From Methylocystis hirsuta (lineage in GTDB: Bacteria > Pseudomonadota > Alphaproteobacteria > Rhizobiales > Beijerinckiaceae): 64,000 nt of DNA. The stretch covers positions 434,001 to 498,000 of the forward strand of contig NZ_QWDD01000001.1 of the NCBI RefSeq assembly GCF_003722355.1, read 5' to 3'. Of this stretch, positions 9,637 to 18,866 are shown in pieces. Within the stretch, counting starts at the first letter, position 1. Each line of letters opens with the position of its first letter. A model generated the notes under the pieces. The model was not told the DNA's origin. It searched no databases and saw only the letters and a program-made list of their open reading frames with translations. The translations under genes were made by a program, and so were the position numbers.

Positions 9637-11388
9637 ATGGAGTCGCAAATTGAGATCCGAGCCTACCGTGGCGATCGGGCGGAGCGTTGGCCGGACGCCA
9701 ATACTCCGGCTTTTGCGGCGAGCTTCGCCGCATTCCTCCTCGCCCAAAGCGCCATGGACGAGCTGGCTCTGCAGCGTTCTGTCAGAGCGGCGGCACAGAG
9801 CGGCGAGCGCTTCGATCATGTGTTGACGAAGCTCGGACTCGTCTCGGAAGCCGATCTTTGCGCACACCTCAGCAAATTCCTCAAAATTCCCTTGCTTGAG
9901 GCCGCAGACATGCCGCTCGAACCGCCGCTGCGCGATGAAATTCCCGAGAAATTCATTCACGCCAATCGGCTGCTGCCGCTCTCGGTTCAGGGTCAGCGGC
10001 TGAAGCTTGCGATCGCCGATCCGCTAGATCTCGACCCGGTGCGGGCGCTGGCCTATTCGACGGGCCACGAAATCGAACTGCTCCTCATCTCGCCGGCCCA
10101 GTTTGACAAGGCCTGGTCCTCTCTCTACGGCGCGAGTCACGACGACGGTCCTATTCTCGACAACGACCTACGCGCTAATGACGCGAGCGAATTCGACCTC
10201 CAGCGACTTCGTGATATCGCCAATGAGGCGCCGGTAGTGCGGCGCGTTAATCAGATCATCGCTGAGGCGATCGAAGCGCGCGCTTCGGACATTCACATCG
10301 AGCCGTCCCTTGAGGCAGTGCAGGTCCGCTACAGGATCGACGGCGCGCTATGCGCCACCGAGTCGCTGCCACCGGGACTGAAAGCCGCGATCGCCTCGCG
10401 CATTAAGATCATGGCGCGCCTCGACATCGCCGAGCGCCGGCTGCCGCAGGACGGTCGCATCAAGCTTGCGATCCGAGGCGTCGACATCGACTTCCGCGTC
10501 TCGACGTTGCCGACGGCGCATGGAGAGAGCATCGTTCTACGTATTCTTGACCGCAGTCAGATTGCGCTGGATTTCGACAAGTTGGGCTTCGAGCCGGAGA
10601 CGACGGCGCAGCTGCGCAAGGTAATGCGCAATCCCAACGGCATCGTTCTCGTCACTGGCCCGACGGGCTCTGGCAAGACCACGACGCTTTATACCGCGCT
10701 CAGGGAGTTGACGACTCCGGATGTGAAGGTGTTTAGCGTCGAGGACCCGATCGAATATCAGCTTGCGGGCGTCAATCAGGTTCAAGTGCAGCCGGCGATC
10801 GGGCTCGACTTTCCCAACACGCTGCGCGCCATTCTGCGTCAGGACCCAGACATCATCATGATCGGCGAAATTCGCGATTCAGAGACTGCGCGCATCGCCA
10901 TTCAGGCCTCGCTCACGGGCCATCTCGTCTTTTCGACTTTACACACGAATAGCGCCGCCGCCTCGATCACCCGACTTATCGACATGGGTGTAGAAAGTTA
11001 CCTTATCGCCTCCACAGTTAAGGCGGTTCTGGCTCAGCGGCTAGTACGGCGCCTGTGCGAGGCCTGCGCTGCGCCGCTCCCATCGCGCACGCAAGTTCGT
11101 GCGCAATTCGCGGGAGAAGTCTTCGCAAATGGGCCTGACCGGCTGTCAACGCCGAGGGGCTGTCCGCAATGCCGCAATCTTGGTTATTCTGGACGCTCGA
11201 CAATTACTGAACTCCTCATCATGAACGAGCGTATGCAGCGCCTCGTATGCGAAAGCGCGTCCGACGCGGCGCTCGAGGCGGCCGCACGCGAAGATGGCAT
11301 GACCACCATGTATCAGTGCGGCATGGGCAAGGCTTGGCGCGGCAAAACAACCCTTGAGGAAGTCGCGCGCGTCACACGCATGGATTAA
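9637..11388 (+). CDS. gspE: Type II secretion ATPase GspE
   Basis: Protein of 583 aa. An N-terminal GspE-N domain (about 20-170) is followed by the secretion ATPase with Walker A GPTGSGKTT near 340-348, Asp box residues near 365-372 and Walker B IIMIGEIRD near 405. A zinc domain has CEAC near 473 and CPQC near 508. It hydrolyses ATP at the inner membrane to drive pseudopilus growth. ATG chosen after GAAGGG; a TTG one codon upstream is possible. The next gene, gspF, begins four bases downstream. Confidence 0.95.
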   Translation: MESQIEIRAYRGDRAERWPDANTPAFAASFAAFLLAQSAMDELALQRSVRAAAQSGERFDHVLTKLGLVSEADLCAHLSKFLKIPLLEAADMPLEPPLRDEIPEKFIHANRLLPLSVQGQRLKLAIADPLDLDPVRALAYSTGHEIELLLISPAQFDKAWSSLYGASHDDGPILDNDLRANDASEFDLQRLRDIANEAPVVRRVNQIIAEAIEARASDIHIEPSLEAVQVRYRIDGALCATESLPPGLKAAIASRIKIMARLDIAERRLPQDGRIKLAIRGVDIDFRVSTLPTAHGESIVLRILDRSQIALDFDKLGFEPETTAQLRKVMRNPNGIVLVTGPTGSGKTTTLYTALRELTTPDVKVFSVEDPIEYQLAGVNQVQVQPAIGLDFPNTLRAILRQDPDIIMIGEIRDSETARIAIQASLTGHLVFSTLHTNSAAASITRLIDMGVESYLIASTVKAVLAQRLVRRLCEACAAPLPSRTQVRAQFAGEVFANGPDRLSTPRGCPQCRNLGYSGRSTITELLIMNERMQRLVCESASDAALEAAAREDGMTTMYQCGMGKAWRGKTTLEEVARVTRMD

Positions 11389-11392
11389 CGCC

Positions 11393-12604
11393 ATGCCGAC
11401 CTTCAGCTATCGCGCCTATAGCGGCTCCGGAGATCTCGTGGAAGGCGAGATCGAAGCGTCCAGCAGCGACGAGGCGGAACACGCTTTGTATCTACGCGGG
11501 CTCACGCCCTTCGAGACCCGCGATGCGAGGTCGCCGCCCGTCGCCAGGTTTGTCTTCGGCAGAAGACGTCCCAACGCCGCCCAAATCGCTTTCTTCACGC
11601 GGGAATTCGCCACGCTTGAACAGGCGGACCTTCCGCTCGATCAAAGCCTGCGCATTCTTGCTGCGCAATCTCCCACCGAGACGCTGCGCGCGCTGGCGCA
11701 GGAGATTTTGGCGGCGATCGTTGACGGCGCATCGCTTTCTGAAGCCTTGTCCCGCCGCGCAGACGTTTTCTCGTTAGAATATATCAATGTCGTGCGCGAG
11801 GGGGAGACAGTAGGTAGGGTTGGTGCAGCGCTGATGGATCTCGCCGAAATGCTCGAACGCCGCCAGGACTTGAAGGCGCGCATCCAGAGCACGCTCGTCT
11901 ATCCCGCGCTGCTCATCGCGCTTGCTCTTGTCTCGACTGGCATCGTACTCGGAACGCTCGTTCCAAGCATTGCTCCGATCTTCGCCGACAATGGCAAGGA
12001 CATGCCGGCCGGTCTGCAGTTCATCCTCGAGATCGAGGCGAACGTCGGAGTCATCGCGCTCGCGCTCGGCGCAGTCGCAATAGCTATCGCGATTATCTAC
12101 AAGATGGCGCAGTCGCGCCCGCTCTGGCGGATTGCGATCGCGCGCATTTATCTTCGGATACCCGTCGTCGGCGGACTCCTGTCGCAATTCGCCGCGGCGC
12201 GATTTTCCCGCACCCTAGGCTCCATGCTGAAAGCCGGAGTCCCGCTTCTGCAAGCGCTCGAGAGCGCGCGCACGGCGGTGTCCAACGAGTTTCTTAGGCA
12301 TGAATTTGCGGGCGTAATCGAGGCAGTGCGCGGCGGCTCCAATCTCAGCAACTCTCTCGCGGCCGTGCCCCATTTACCGCCCGTCGTGAAACAGATGATC
12401 GCCATAGGCGAAGAGACGGCGCAACTCGGCGATATGCTGCTGCGCATCGCCGCCATGTTCGAGCGAGAAACGCAACGCTCCATCGAGCGAGCGATGGGCC
12501 TACTTACGCCCGCCCTGACCATTATGATCGCCGCCGCTGTCGGGGGGCTGATAATGACCGTCATGGACGCCGTGCTCAGCATCAACGATCTCGCGGCAAA
12601 GTGA
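11393..12604 (+). CDS. gspF: Type II secretion inner-membrane platform protein GspF
   Basis: Polytopic inner-membrane protein of 403 aa with two repeated GspF/PilC domains: cytoplasmic parts near 70-190 and 275-365, and membrane segments near 170-200, 220-245 and 375-400. MPTFSYRAYSGSGDLVEGEI is the usual family N-terminus and fixes the start. GspF is the platform on which GspE acts. The stop TGA overlaps the gspH start (TGATG), indicating coupling. Confidence 0.92.
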   Translation: MPTFSYRAYSGSGDLVEGEIEASSSDEAEHALYLRGLTPFETRDARSPPVARFVFGRRRPNAAQIAFFTREFATLEQADLPLDQSLRILAAQSPTETLRALAQEILAAIVDGASLSEALSRRADVFSLEYINVVREGETVGRVGAALMDLAEMLERRQDLKARIQSTLVYPALLIALALVSTGIVLGTLVPSIAPIFADNGKDMPAGLQFILEIEANVGVIALALGAVAIAIAIIYKMAQSRPLWRIAIARIYLRIPVVGGLLSQFAAARFSRTLGSMLKAGVPLLQALESARTAVSNEFLRHEFAGVIEAVRGGSNLSNSLAAVPHLPPVVKQMIAIGEETAQLGDMLLRIAAMFERETQRSIERAMGLLTPALTIMIAAAVGGLIMTVMDAVLSINDLAAK

Positions 12605-13065
12605 TGCGACGGCTCAGGAAAGGGCGGGAACGCCGCGCTGGATTCACCCTCCTCGAGTCGCTTGTCGTAATTGCGCTGATCGCGCTCGGCGCGAGCGTGG
12701 CCTCGCAATTGCTGCGACCGCGTTCGGGACGCCTTCGACTCGAGACCTCGGCGCAGAGATTTTGTGAGACGTTGCGCGCTTCCCGTGCGCGCGCCATAGC
12801 CACCAATAGCGATGCTTCCATCGTCGTAGACCTCTCCAGCAAGACTTACACGTCGCCCATAGGCCCGCCGGGCAAGTTTCCCGCCGAGGCGTTGATCACG
12901 CTCGAGGTCGCCAATACGCAGCAGTTAACGACCCGAAGCGGCGCGATCACTTTCTTTCCCGATGGCGGCTCGACGGGCGCCGACATGACCCTGCAAACGC
13001 CGGAAGCGCGCGCGAGGATCGGCGTGAACTGGTTAACAGGCAGCGCCAAATGCGAAATCAGCTAA
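12604..13065 (+). CDS. gspH: Type II secretion minor pseudopilin GspH
   Basis: Protein of 153 aa with a class III prepilin leader, RAGFTLLESLVVIALIALGA: cleavage after Gly, N-methylated Phe, Glu at +5. This is followed by a GspH-type globular domain (RLRLETSAQRFCETLRASRARA, FFPDGGST). Minor pseudopilins form the tip of the pseudopilus. Start ATG overlaps the gspF stop; a GTG three bases earlier is possible. It overlaps gspI by 16 bp. Confidence 0.85.
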   Translation: MRRLRKGRERRAGFTLLESLVVIALIALGASVASQLLRPRSGRLRLETSAQRFCETLRASRARAIATNSDASIVVDLSSKTYTSPIGPPGKFPAEALITLEVANTQQLTTRSGAITFFPDGGSTGADMTLQTPEARARIGVNWLTGSAKCEIS

Positions 13066-13448
13066 GATCGCGGCAGGGATTCTTTCTCATCGAGGCGCTC
13101 GTGGCGCTCGCAATATTGGCGGCGGCGCTCGGGCAACTGCTGGAGGGGGTGAGCGGCGGCGCCCGCAACCAGGCGCGCGCCGATTTCTTATTGCGCGCGG
13201 CGCGTCAGGGCGCCTCTCAGCTGGACGCGCTCGGCGTCGACGGGCCCGTCCCTTATGGCGAGTCGAGTGGCCGCTATCCGGATGGGCTGCATTGGTCGCT
13301 TTCGGTCGCTCCGGGGCCGAGCGTCGCCGGCGCGACCGGGCAACCGATCGCGACAAGTTTCCACGCGCGGCTTCAGATCAAGAAGCCCTCTGGATTTGGC
13401 GAGAGTTACATCATCTCTTCGTTCAAGATCAGGCCCGTTGAACAGTAG
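13050..13448 (+). CDS. gspI: Type II secretion minor pseudopilin GspI
   Basis: Protein of 132 aa with the prepilin leader RQGFFLIEALVALAILAAALG (Glu at +5) and a short globular domain as in GspI. The leader has FFLIEA rather than the usual FTLIEV. The start lies inside the end of gspH, giving a 16-bp overlap. GspI nucleates the tip complex with GspJ and GspK. Confidence 0.85.
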   Translation: MRNQLRSRQGFFLIEALVALAILAAALGQLLEGVSGGARNQARADFLLRAARQGASQLDALGVDGPVPYGESSGRYPDGLHWSLSVAPGPSVAGATGQPIATSFHARLQIKKPSGFGESYIISSFKIRPVEQ

Positions 13449-13456
13449 TGGCTCCA

Positions 13457-14083
13457 ATGAAGCGAATCGGGCGCGACGGTTTCACCCTTCTCGAGCTGCT
13501 GCTGGCGATCAGCCTCGTTTCGCTGATCACGGCCACGATCATGGGGGGAGTTCATCTCGGCCGACGAAGTTGGGAGAGCGGCCGCGCGAGCGAGGCGCTC
13601 GACGAGATCGAGAGCGCGGTGCGCGCCGCGTCCTGGATCATCGGCAAGAGCTTCGTGGTCAATCCGGATCAGGTTCCGCCTGGCGGCTCGGACCCACCGC
13701 CTATTTTCTTGGGCTCGGCCAATAAGTGCCGTGTGGTTATGCTGAGCGAGGGCGGAGCGCAATGGGGCGGTCTAATCGTTGCCGAGATCGCCGTCGATAC
13801 TGGCCCCGATGGCGATGAACTTGCCGTCTGGACGAAGGTCTATCGGCCGCACGAGGGTCTTGCGCCGGCGCGGGAGACCATGCGGAAGACGGTCATTCTC
13901 CAGGGCTTGGCCGGTCTCGAAATTTCCTATTTCGGCGCTGAGCAAAAGGGACAGGCGCCGGCTTGGAGCGGGGGATGGAGGAGCACGGATGGGCTTCCGG
14001 CGCTCGTTTCTTTGAAAATTAGCGCAAAGCGCTTCGGCCGGGTCATCGAGGTCGCCTCGACCGTGGCGATCCGCCAGCAGTAA
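13457..14083 (+). CDS. gspJ: Type II secretion minor pseudopilin GspJ
   Basis: Protein of 208 aa with prepilin leader RDGFTLLELLLAISLVSLI and a GspJ-type beta domain (RPHEGLAPARET, LAGLEISYFG). Start chosen at the ATG eight bases after the gspI stop; a GTG at 13448 overlapping that stop is the alternative. Last gene of the E-F-H-I-J set, facing the convergent prepilin peptidase gene four bases away. Confidence 0.85.
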   Translation: MKRIGRDGFTLLELLLAISLVSLITATIMGGVHLGRRSWESGRASEALDEIESAVRAASWIIGKSFVVNPDQVPPGGSDPPPIFLGSANKCRVVMLSEGGAQWGGLIVAEIAVDTGPDGDELAVWTKVYRPHEGLAPARETMRKTVILQGLAGLEISYFGAEQKGQAPAWSGGWRSTDGLPALVSLKISAKRFGRVIEVASTVAIRQQ

Positions 14084-14086
14084 CGC

Positions 14087-14740
14087 TCAGCCGAATTCAA
14101 TTTGGCCAAAGACCCAGGCAAACCACAGCCCGAGCGCCAAATGCGGGCCGAAGGGCAAGGGCGTGTGCGCATCTTTGAGCGTTCCTTGCCGCAGGCCGAC
14201 GAGGGCGGAAAACAGCGCCGATAGCGTCGCATAAACAAGGCAGCTTGGCAGGCCTTCGAAGCCGAGCCACACGCCTGCGACCCCGAAGAGCCGAGCGTCG
14301 CCTTCGCCAACGCCAGGCTGGCCGCGCAGTCTCTTGTAGGCGAGGGCGAGAGCTTGCATCGTGGCGAAACCCAGGGCCCCCCCGGCAAGCTGCTCGGCGA
14401 TCGCTTCCGGCGTGTTGGCGACCATGGACGCCAAGCCGCAAAGAAGGAGGAAGAGCAGCGGCCCATCGGGGATTACTAAATAGCGGGCGTCGAACAGGGC
14501 GATCACGCACAGCGCGCCAAAAAGAAACAGACTCGGCAGCAACAGCCAGCCAAGATCAGCGCTCTGCGCGAGCAGTGCGCCGAGCCCGATGAGCGAAAGC
14601 CACGCCGTCGCGGTCAACGGTCGCGCTTCGGAACGTCCAACTAAGATGTCGAGAGCCACGGACTCGATCACCCGGCGTCTGCGCTGACATGACGGCGAAA
14701 AAAACATGCTGAACACGTGAGTGGCCCACTTGTGGATCAT
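14087..14740 (-). CDS. gspO: Prepilin peptidase, A24 family, without methyltransferase domain
   Basis: Protein of 217 aa with six or so membrane segments and both catalytic aspartates of A24 peptidases: FDARYLVIPD near 83 and the GEGD motif near 145. It cleaves the leaders of GspG, H, I, J and K. The N-terminal cytosolic methyltransferase domain with its paired CXXC motifs, present in classical PilD/GspO (about 280 aa), is absent, as in short CpaA-type peptidases. It lies between the J and D genes on the other strand, which supports a dedicated role. Confidence 0.85.
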   Translation of the reverse strand: MIHKWATHVFSMFFSPSCQRRRRVIESVALDILVGRSEARPLTATAWLSLIGLGALLAQSADLGWLLLPSLFLFGALCVIALFDARYLVIPDGPLLFLLLCGLASMVANTPEAIAEQLAGGALGFATMQALALAYKRLRGQPGVGEGDARLFGVAGVWLGFEGLPSCLVYATLSALFSALVGLRQGTLKDAHTPLPFGPHLALGLWFAWVFGQIEFG

Positions 14741-14894
14741 GGCGCAATGGCGAGTTTATACGCTCTCGCTTGAGCTGGTCTCCGGACGGAGTTAGCAGCT
14801 GCTTAGTCCATTGGACACAATAGCTTATCCGCTTCGCTTCTGCAGCGCGAATCATCTCCGTTGTCTTGCCCGGTGAAGCTTAGTAGACAGATCA

Positions 14895-17318
14895 ATGCTT
14901 TCCAGGCCAGTCCAGCCTTCTGCTCAACACGGGTGCTCGGTATTGCGTTTGATCCCCAAAGCAGCTGTCCTGGCTCTTGTGGCCGCTGGCCTCGCCGGTT
15001 GCAATGGTTCATCGGTGTCGGGCGGCCCACCCGTGGCGGAATGGAACGTCACGCCTCTGAAGGAGCGACCCCGCGGCGACACGGTGAGAACTTCGGGCGT
15101 TGCCCCTTCCTCAAGAAGCGGGGGAAGAGCCAGCATCGTAGCGACTGGCACGGGCCGGCTGATCGGCGACGGGAAGGCGCTGTCAGCGGCGCTAGAGCCG
15201 CTTGACGAAGAAGGCGTGACTCTTAACCTCGTAGACCTTCCGATCGCACAGGCCGCAAAGATCGTGATTGGCGACATCGTTGGGGGCGATTTCGTCGTCG
15301 ACCCCAAACTCGATGGCAAGGTGACGGTTCACACAGCCAACCCCGTTCCGAAGAGCACGGCGCTGGACCTTTTCCAGTCCGCGCTACGCGTATCCGGCGC
15401 TTCGGTCGTCAAAGCCGGCCAAATCTACAAAGTTGTCCCAAGCGACCAGGCCGCCGTCTCGGGCGCGGCAATCTTAGGCGACTCGCCGCCGCCCGAGGCC
15501 ACGCCGCTAGGCGAAACCGTCAGGGTTGTTCAGTTGCGCTATGTCTCAGCCTCCGAGATGAAGCGCGTGCTTGAGCCGATTGCCGAGCGCGGCTCCGTTG
15601 TGCGCGCCGACGCCGCGCGCAATACGTTGACGATCAACGGCTCAGCGCAGGATATCGCCACGCTGCTCGACGCTATCAACATGTTCGACATCGACACGAT
15701 GAGAGGAATGTCCTTCGCGCTCGTTCCCGTGCGAAGCGGCGACGCGGATCTTTTGGCCGAGGATCTCAAGAATGTTTTCGGCTCCGAACGAGAGGGCCCG
15801 ATGGGCGGCATGGTCCGTTTCATCGGCAACAAGCGCTTATCATCGATTCTCGTAATCTCGTCGCAGTCAGAATACATTGCCCGCGCCCGCGCTTGGATTG
15901 AAAAACTCGACGCACGCGCCGAACGCAGCGACAAGCAGTTCTTCACTTACCGTGTCCAGAATCGTCCCGCCAAAGAGCTCATGACGGTGCTGACATCCAT
16001 CTTCGGTTCAAAGGGACAGCCAGATTCGAATGTTTCGCCGCGCTTCGGCCAATCGTCCCAGTCGTCAGGCGGCGCGATTGGCGGGGCGGCCGGCCCGTTA
16101 GGAGCTCTGTCTGCGGCTGGCCCGACTAATGGCGGCGGCCCCGCGGCGACGAACAGCAGCGGATCCAGCGACAGCGGACAGTCGGGCGGCGGCTTCGGGC
16201 CAGGGTTCAGCGGCGCCGCGGGCTCGCCTAGCAGCATCACCGGCTTGAGCGTGCCCGGCGCCGGGCCGACGGCCGGACCGGCCGGGCCGACGCCAGCGGT
16301 CAGCCTCGACGACAACCGCTACAAGGTTGGCGTCGACGACGCTAAAAACGCGCTGATCGTTATGGCGACGCCTGAGGACTATCGACGGATCCGGCGTGTC
16401 ATCGAGACGCTCGATGTTTTGCCCAATCAGATCTATCTTGAGGCCACCATTGCCGAAGTGCGGCTAAACGACACGATTCGTTTTGGCGTCCGCTGGTTCA
16501 TGCAGACGCATCCACATCTTTTCGGCTACAGCAATTTCGCTGGAACTAATCCAGCGGCGAGCGACATTTTCGGCAAAAATTTGCTAGGGGCCAGCGTAGG
16601 CGCCGTTTTTCCCGGCTTCGCTTATGCCTTCAGGGCGTCTGGCCAACAGTTAACGATCGACGCATTGAACGCCATCACCGACACGAACATCATCTCAACT
16701 CCGTCACTGACGGTGCTGGACAACAGAGAGGCGATTCTGCAGGTCGGAGACCAAATCCCCGTGCAGACGCTCACCAGCGTTTCGGCGATCGGCAACACGT
16801 TCAACTCGGTCAGTTACACTAATACAGGCGTCATTCTAAAAATCACGCCACATATCAGCGAAAGTGGACGCGTCATGCTGGAGATCGAACAGGAAGTCTC
16901 CAACGTCGATCCCTTGTCAGACCCCAACAGCACGACGCCCCGAATTCAGCAGCGCAGAGTCAAAACTCAGGTGGTCGTCAACGACAATGAATCGTTGATG
17001 CTCGGCGGGCTCGTTAAGAATGAGACCGGCAAGAGCTCTTCACAGATCCCGGTCGCCGGCGACGTTCCCCTGATCGGCAATCTGTTCAAGAACCATGGTG
17101 ACTCCATTGGTAAACAGGAGCTCATCATTATGCTTACGCCCCATGTTGTGCGCTCCCTAAGCGAAGGCCGGGAGATTACAGAGGAGTACAAGCGTAAGCT
17201 TCTCGACATCTCGTCGCGCGCCATCGGACGCCCTCACGACATCGAACAATCGGTGCGGCGCACCCTATTGGATCCCTGGTCGAAGAGTCCTTGGCGTGCG
17301 GACAAAGAGACACGTTGA
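14895..17318 (+). CDS. gspD: Type II secretion secretin GspD
   Basis: Outer-membrane secretin of 807 aa. A lipoprotein-type leader LALVAAGLAGC places the lipidated Cys at about residue 36, so it may reach the outer membrane without a separate pilotin. N0 to N3 domains span about 100-380, and a Gly/Ser/Pro-rich insertion lies at about 380-465 within or after N3. The secretin core follows, with QVGDQIPVQT near 618 and VPLIGNLFKN near 725. Start ATG at 14895 is uncertain because the leader is preceded by about 18 polar residues. It is divergent from the peptidase gene, and its stop lies 6 bp from the convergent gspK stop. Confidence 0.93.
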   Translation: MLSRPVQPSAQHGCSVLRLIPKAAVLALVAAGLAGCNGSSVSGGPPVAEWNVTPLKERPRGDTVRTSGVAPSSRSGGRASIVATGTGRLIGDGKALSAALEPLDEEGVTLNLVDLPIAQAAKIVIGDIVGGDFVVDPKLDGKVTVHTANPVPKSTALDLFQSALRVSGASVVKAGQIYKVVPSDQAAVSGAAILGDSPPPEATPLGETVRVVQLRYVSASEMKRVLEPIAERGSVVRADAARNTLTINGSAQDIATLLDAINMFDIDTMRGMSFALVPVRSGDADLLAEDLKNVFGSEREGPMGGMVRFIGNKRLSSILVISSQSEYIARARAWIEKLDARAERSDKQFFTYRVQNRPAKELMTVLTSIFGSKGQPDSNVSPRFGQSSQSSGGAIGGAAGPLGALSAAGPTNGGGPAATNSSGSSDSGQSGGGFGPGFSGAAGSPSSITGLSVPGAGPTAGPAGPTPAVSLDDNRYKVGVDDAKNALIVMATPEDYRRIRRVIETLDVLPNQIYLEATIAEVRLNDTIRFGVRWFMQTHPHLFGYSNFAGTNPAASDIFGKNLLGASVGAVFPGFAYAFRASGQQLTIDALNAITDTNIISTPSLTVLDNREAILQVGDQIPVQTLTSVSAIGNTFNSVSYTNTGVILKITPHISESGRVMLEIEQEVSNVDPLSDPNSTTPRIQQRRVKTQVVVNDNESLMLGGLVKNETGKSSSQIPVAGDVPLIGNLFKNHGDSIGKQELIIMLTPHVVRSLSEGREITEEYKRKLLDISSRAIGRPHDIEQSVRRTLLDPWSKSPWRADKETR

Positions 17319-17324
17319 CGCCTT

Positions 17325-18284
17325 TTAGCAGTCTGGAACGCCGGCGCCATTGGCGGCAATGATGGCGCGCAGTCGATCGGCGTAGCGAGACTGGCCGCGC
17401 CTGATTTCGCGAATTGCAAACTGCTTCCCGCTCGGTGGGCGCAAGTCCAGAATGGCTTCTCTCGCGATCGTCTGGCCTGTCGCAAGGCGAACTTCAGCGT
17501 AGATGAGAAAGGCGCTTTGGCTGCCTCGCTCATTGAAATTCGCCGGAAAGCGTGGATCCGACCGGTTGAGATCATTCGGATAGGGTTGCACGGCAAGGGC
17601 TCTCACGGCCTCAACAGGAAATCCTGAAAGGGCGGCGAAGAGCGCGGGCGGGCTCGAACGGGCGTCGATCCCCGCGGTTTTCGAATGGACTGTGACCAAG
17701 GGCAGAAGCGCGCGGAAAAGCGTGGGGTCTACCCCGCTCACTTGGTCGAGCTCCATGATAGTCTCGAACAGTCCCTCCTTGGATGTCGTGGGCTTGCCGC
17801 CCGCGCGCGTCGAGCTCATCTGGGCCGTGGCATCGGTCGGCGACGTACGAAAGGCGACAATCGCGCTCGCCGCCTCCTGCGCTTTGCGCTCGCTGAGGCC
17901 GAGGCCAAGAAGCGCCGCCTGCAAAAGCTCGGGCCGCGCGGCGTTCAAATCGATCTTGCCGGCCTCGTCTTCGACTGCCAACGCCACGAGAGCTCTGTCC
18001 AATGCACAAAATTTCGGCGTGCCGTCGTAAATCGTCTCTCCCGTCGGAGAGGCTTCTCTTTGCGTAAGCAGCGCGAGCGTTGCGAGGTTGATCGCGCTTT
18101 CCGCGACATAGCTCGCCTCGTTTGCGCTTCCGATATTGAAGGCGGCCTGTAACCGAAGACGCCCGGAATCCATGAAAGCGATGATGAGCATCGCGATCAG
18201 TCCCGTGCCCCAGATAACCCCAAGCAAGGCGAATCCGTCGCGCCTCCTATTGATGGAGCTGCGCGTTTTGCTGTCGGAAGTCAC
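17325..18284 (-). CDS. gspK: Type II secretion minor pseudopilin GspK
   Basis: Protein of 319 aa, the large tip pseudopilin. The N-terminus RRDGFALLGVIWGTGLIAML is a prepilin leader that lacks the +5 Glu, which is characteristic of GspK. SAM-like helical domains follow (IDLNAARPELLQAALLGLGLS). It is read together with gspG, 9 bp downstream of it, and converges with gspD. Confidence 0.88.
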   Translation of the reverse strand: MTSDSKTRSSINRRRDGFALLGVIWGTGLIAMLIIAFMDSGRLRLQAAFNIGSANEASYVAESAINLATLALLTQREASPTGETIYDGTPKFCALDRALVALAVEDEAGKIDLNAARPELLQAALLGLGLSERKAQEAASAIVAFRTSPTDATAQMSSTRAGGKPTTSKEGLFETIMELDQVSGVDPTLFRALLPLVTVHSKTAGIDARSSPPALFAALSGFPVEAVRALAVQPYPNDLNRSDPRFPANFNERGSQSAFLIYAEVRLATGQTIAREAILDLRPPSGKQFAIREIRRGQSRYADRLRAIIAANGAGVPDC

Positions 18285-18293
18285 GCGGCTCGC

Positions 18294-18776
18294 TTACTTG
18301 CCCAGCCCGCTGCGAGAAATCGCACTCGCGGAGCCTTCGCGGCCTTCGGGTCCATTTGAGCCGACGTCGTAGGGGCCGTCCCTGCCCGGCGCTCGATAGA
18401 GGTAGGCATGCCCCCATGGATCCCTGGGAACGCCTGTCGACTTTAAATAAGGGCCGCTCCAGGACGAAACGCTGGCGGGCCGCTGCACCAGCGCGCCGAG
18501 ACCTTCCTCAGTCGTCGGGTAACGTCCGGCGTCGATATAGAAGAGATCGAGCGCGCTCCCGATGTTCTCCATCTGAATTTGAGCGGTCTTCACTTTGGAT
18601 TCGGAAAGATAGTTGAGCACGCGCGGGCCGACGAGCCCAACGATTAACCCTATGATCGCCAGCACGACCAACATTTCGACCAGCGTGAAGCCGGCGCGAC
18701 GTCTCCGCCGCGCATGCATCAATTGGGCGCGGCGTCTGGTAGCCTTAGCGGATCGTTCCAAACCCTTCCGCTCCAT
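18294..18776 (-). CDS. gspG: Type II secretion major pseudopilin GspG
   Basis: Protein of 160 aa with an unusually long, basic leader and then RAGFTLVEMLVVLAIIGLIV (cleavage after Gly, Glu +5). The globular domain is that of GspG: GRYPTTEEGLGALVQRP near 95, DPWGHAYLY near 128 and a C-terminal SNGPEG segment. AAAGGAG precedes the chosen ATG; the internal ATG at 18719 would give a shorter leader. It builds the pseudopilus shaft. Confidence 0.93.
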   Translation of the reverse strand: MERKGLERSAKATRRRAQLMHARRRRRAGFTLVEMLVVLAIIGLIVGLVGPRVLNYLSESKVKTAQIQMENIGSALDLFYIDAGRYPTTEEGLGALVQRPASVSSWSGPYLKSTGVPRDPWGHAYLYRAPGRDGPYDVGSNGPEGREGSASAISRSGLGK

Positions 18777-18866
18777 GTTTCTGCTCCTTTCTTGAGCCGA
18801 TTAAGAATCGACTCAGCGCACGAGGCTCAATCTGGCAGTCGGCGCTGGCCCCGGCCAGGAGCGATA

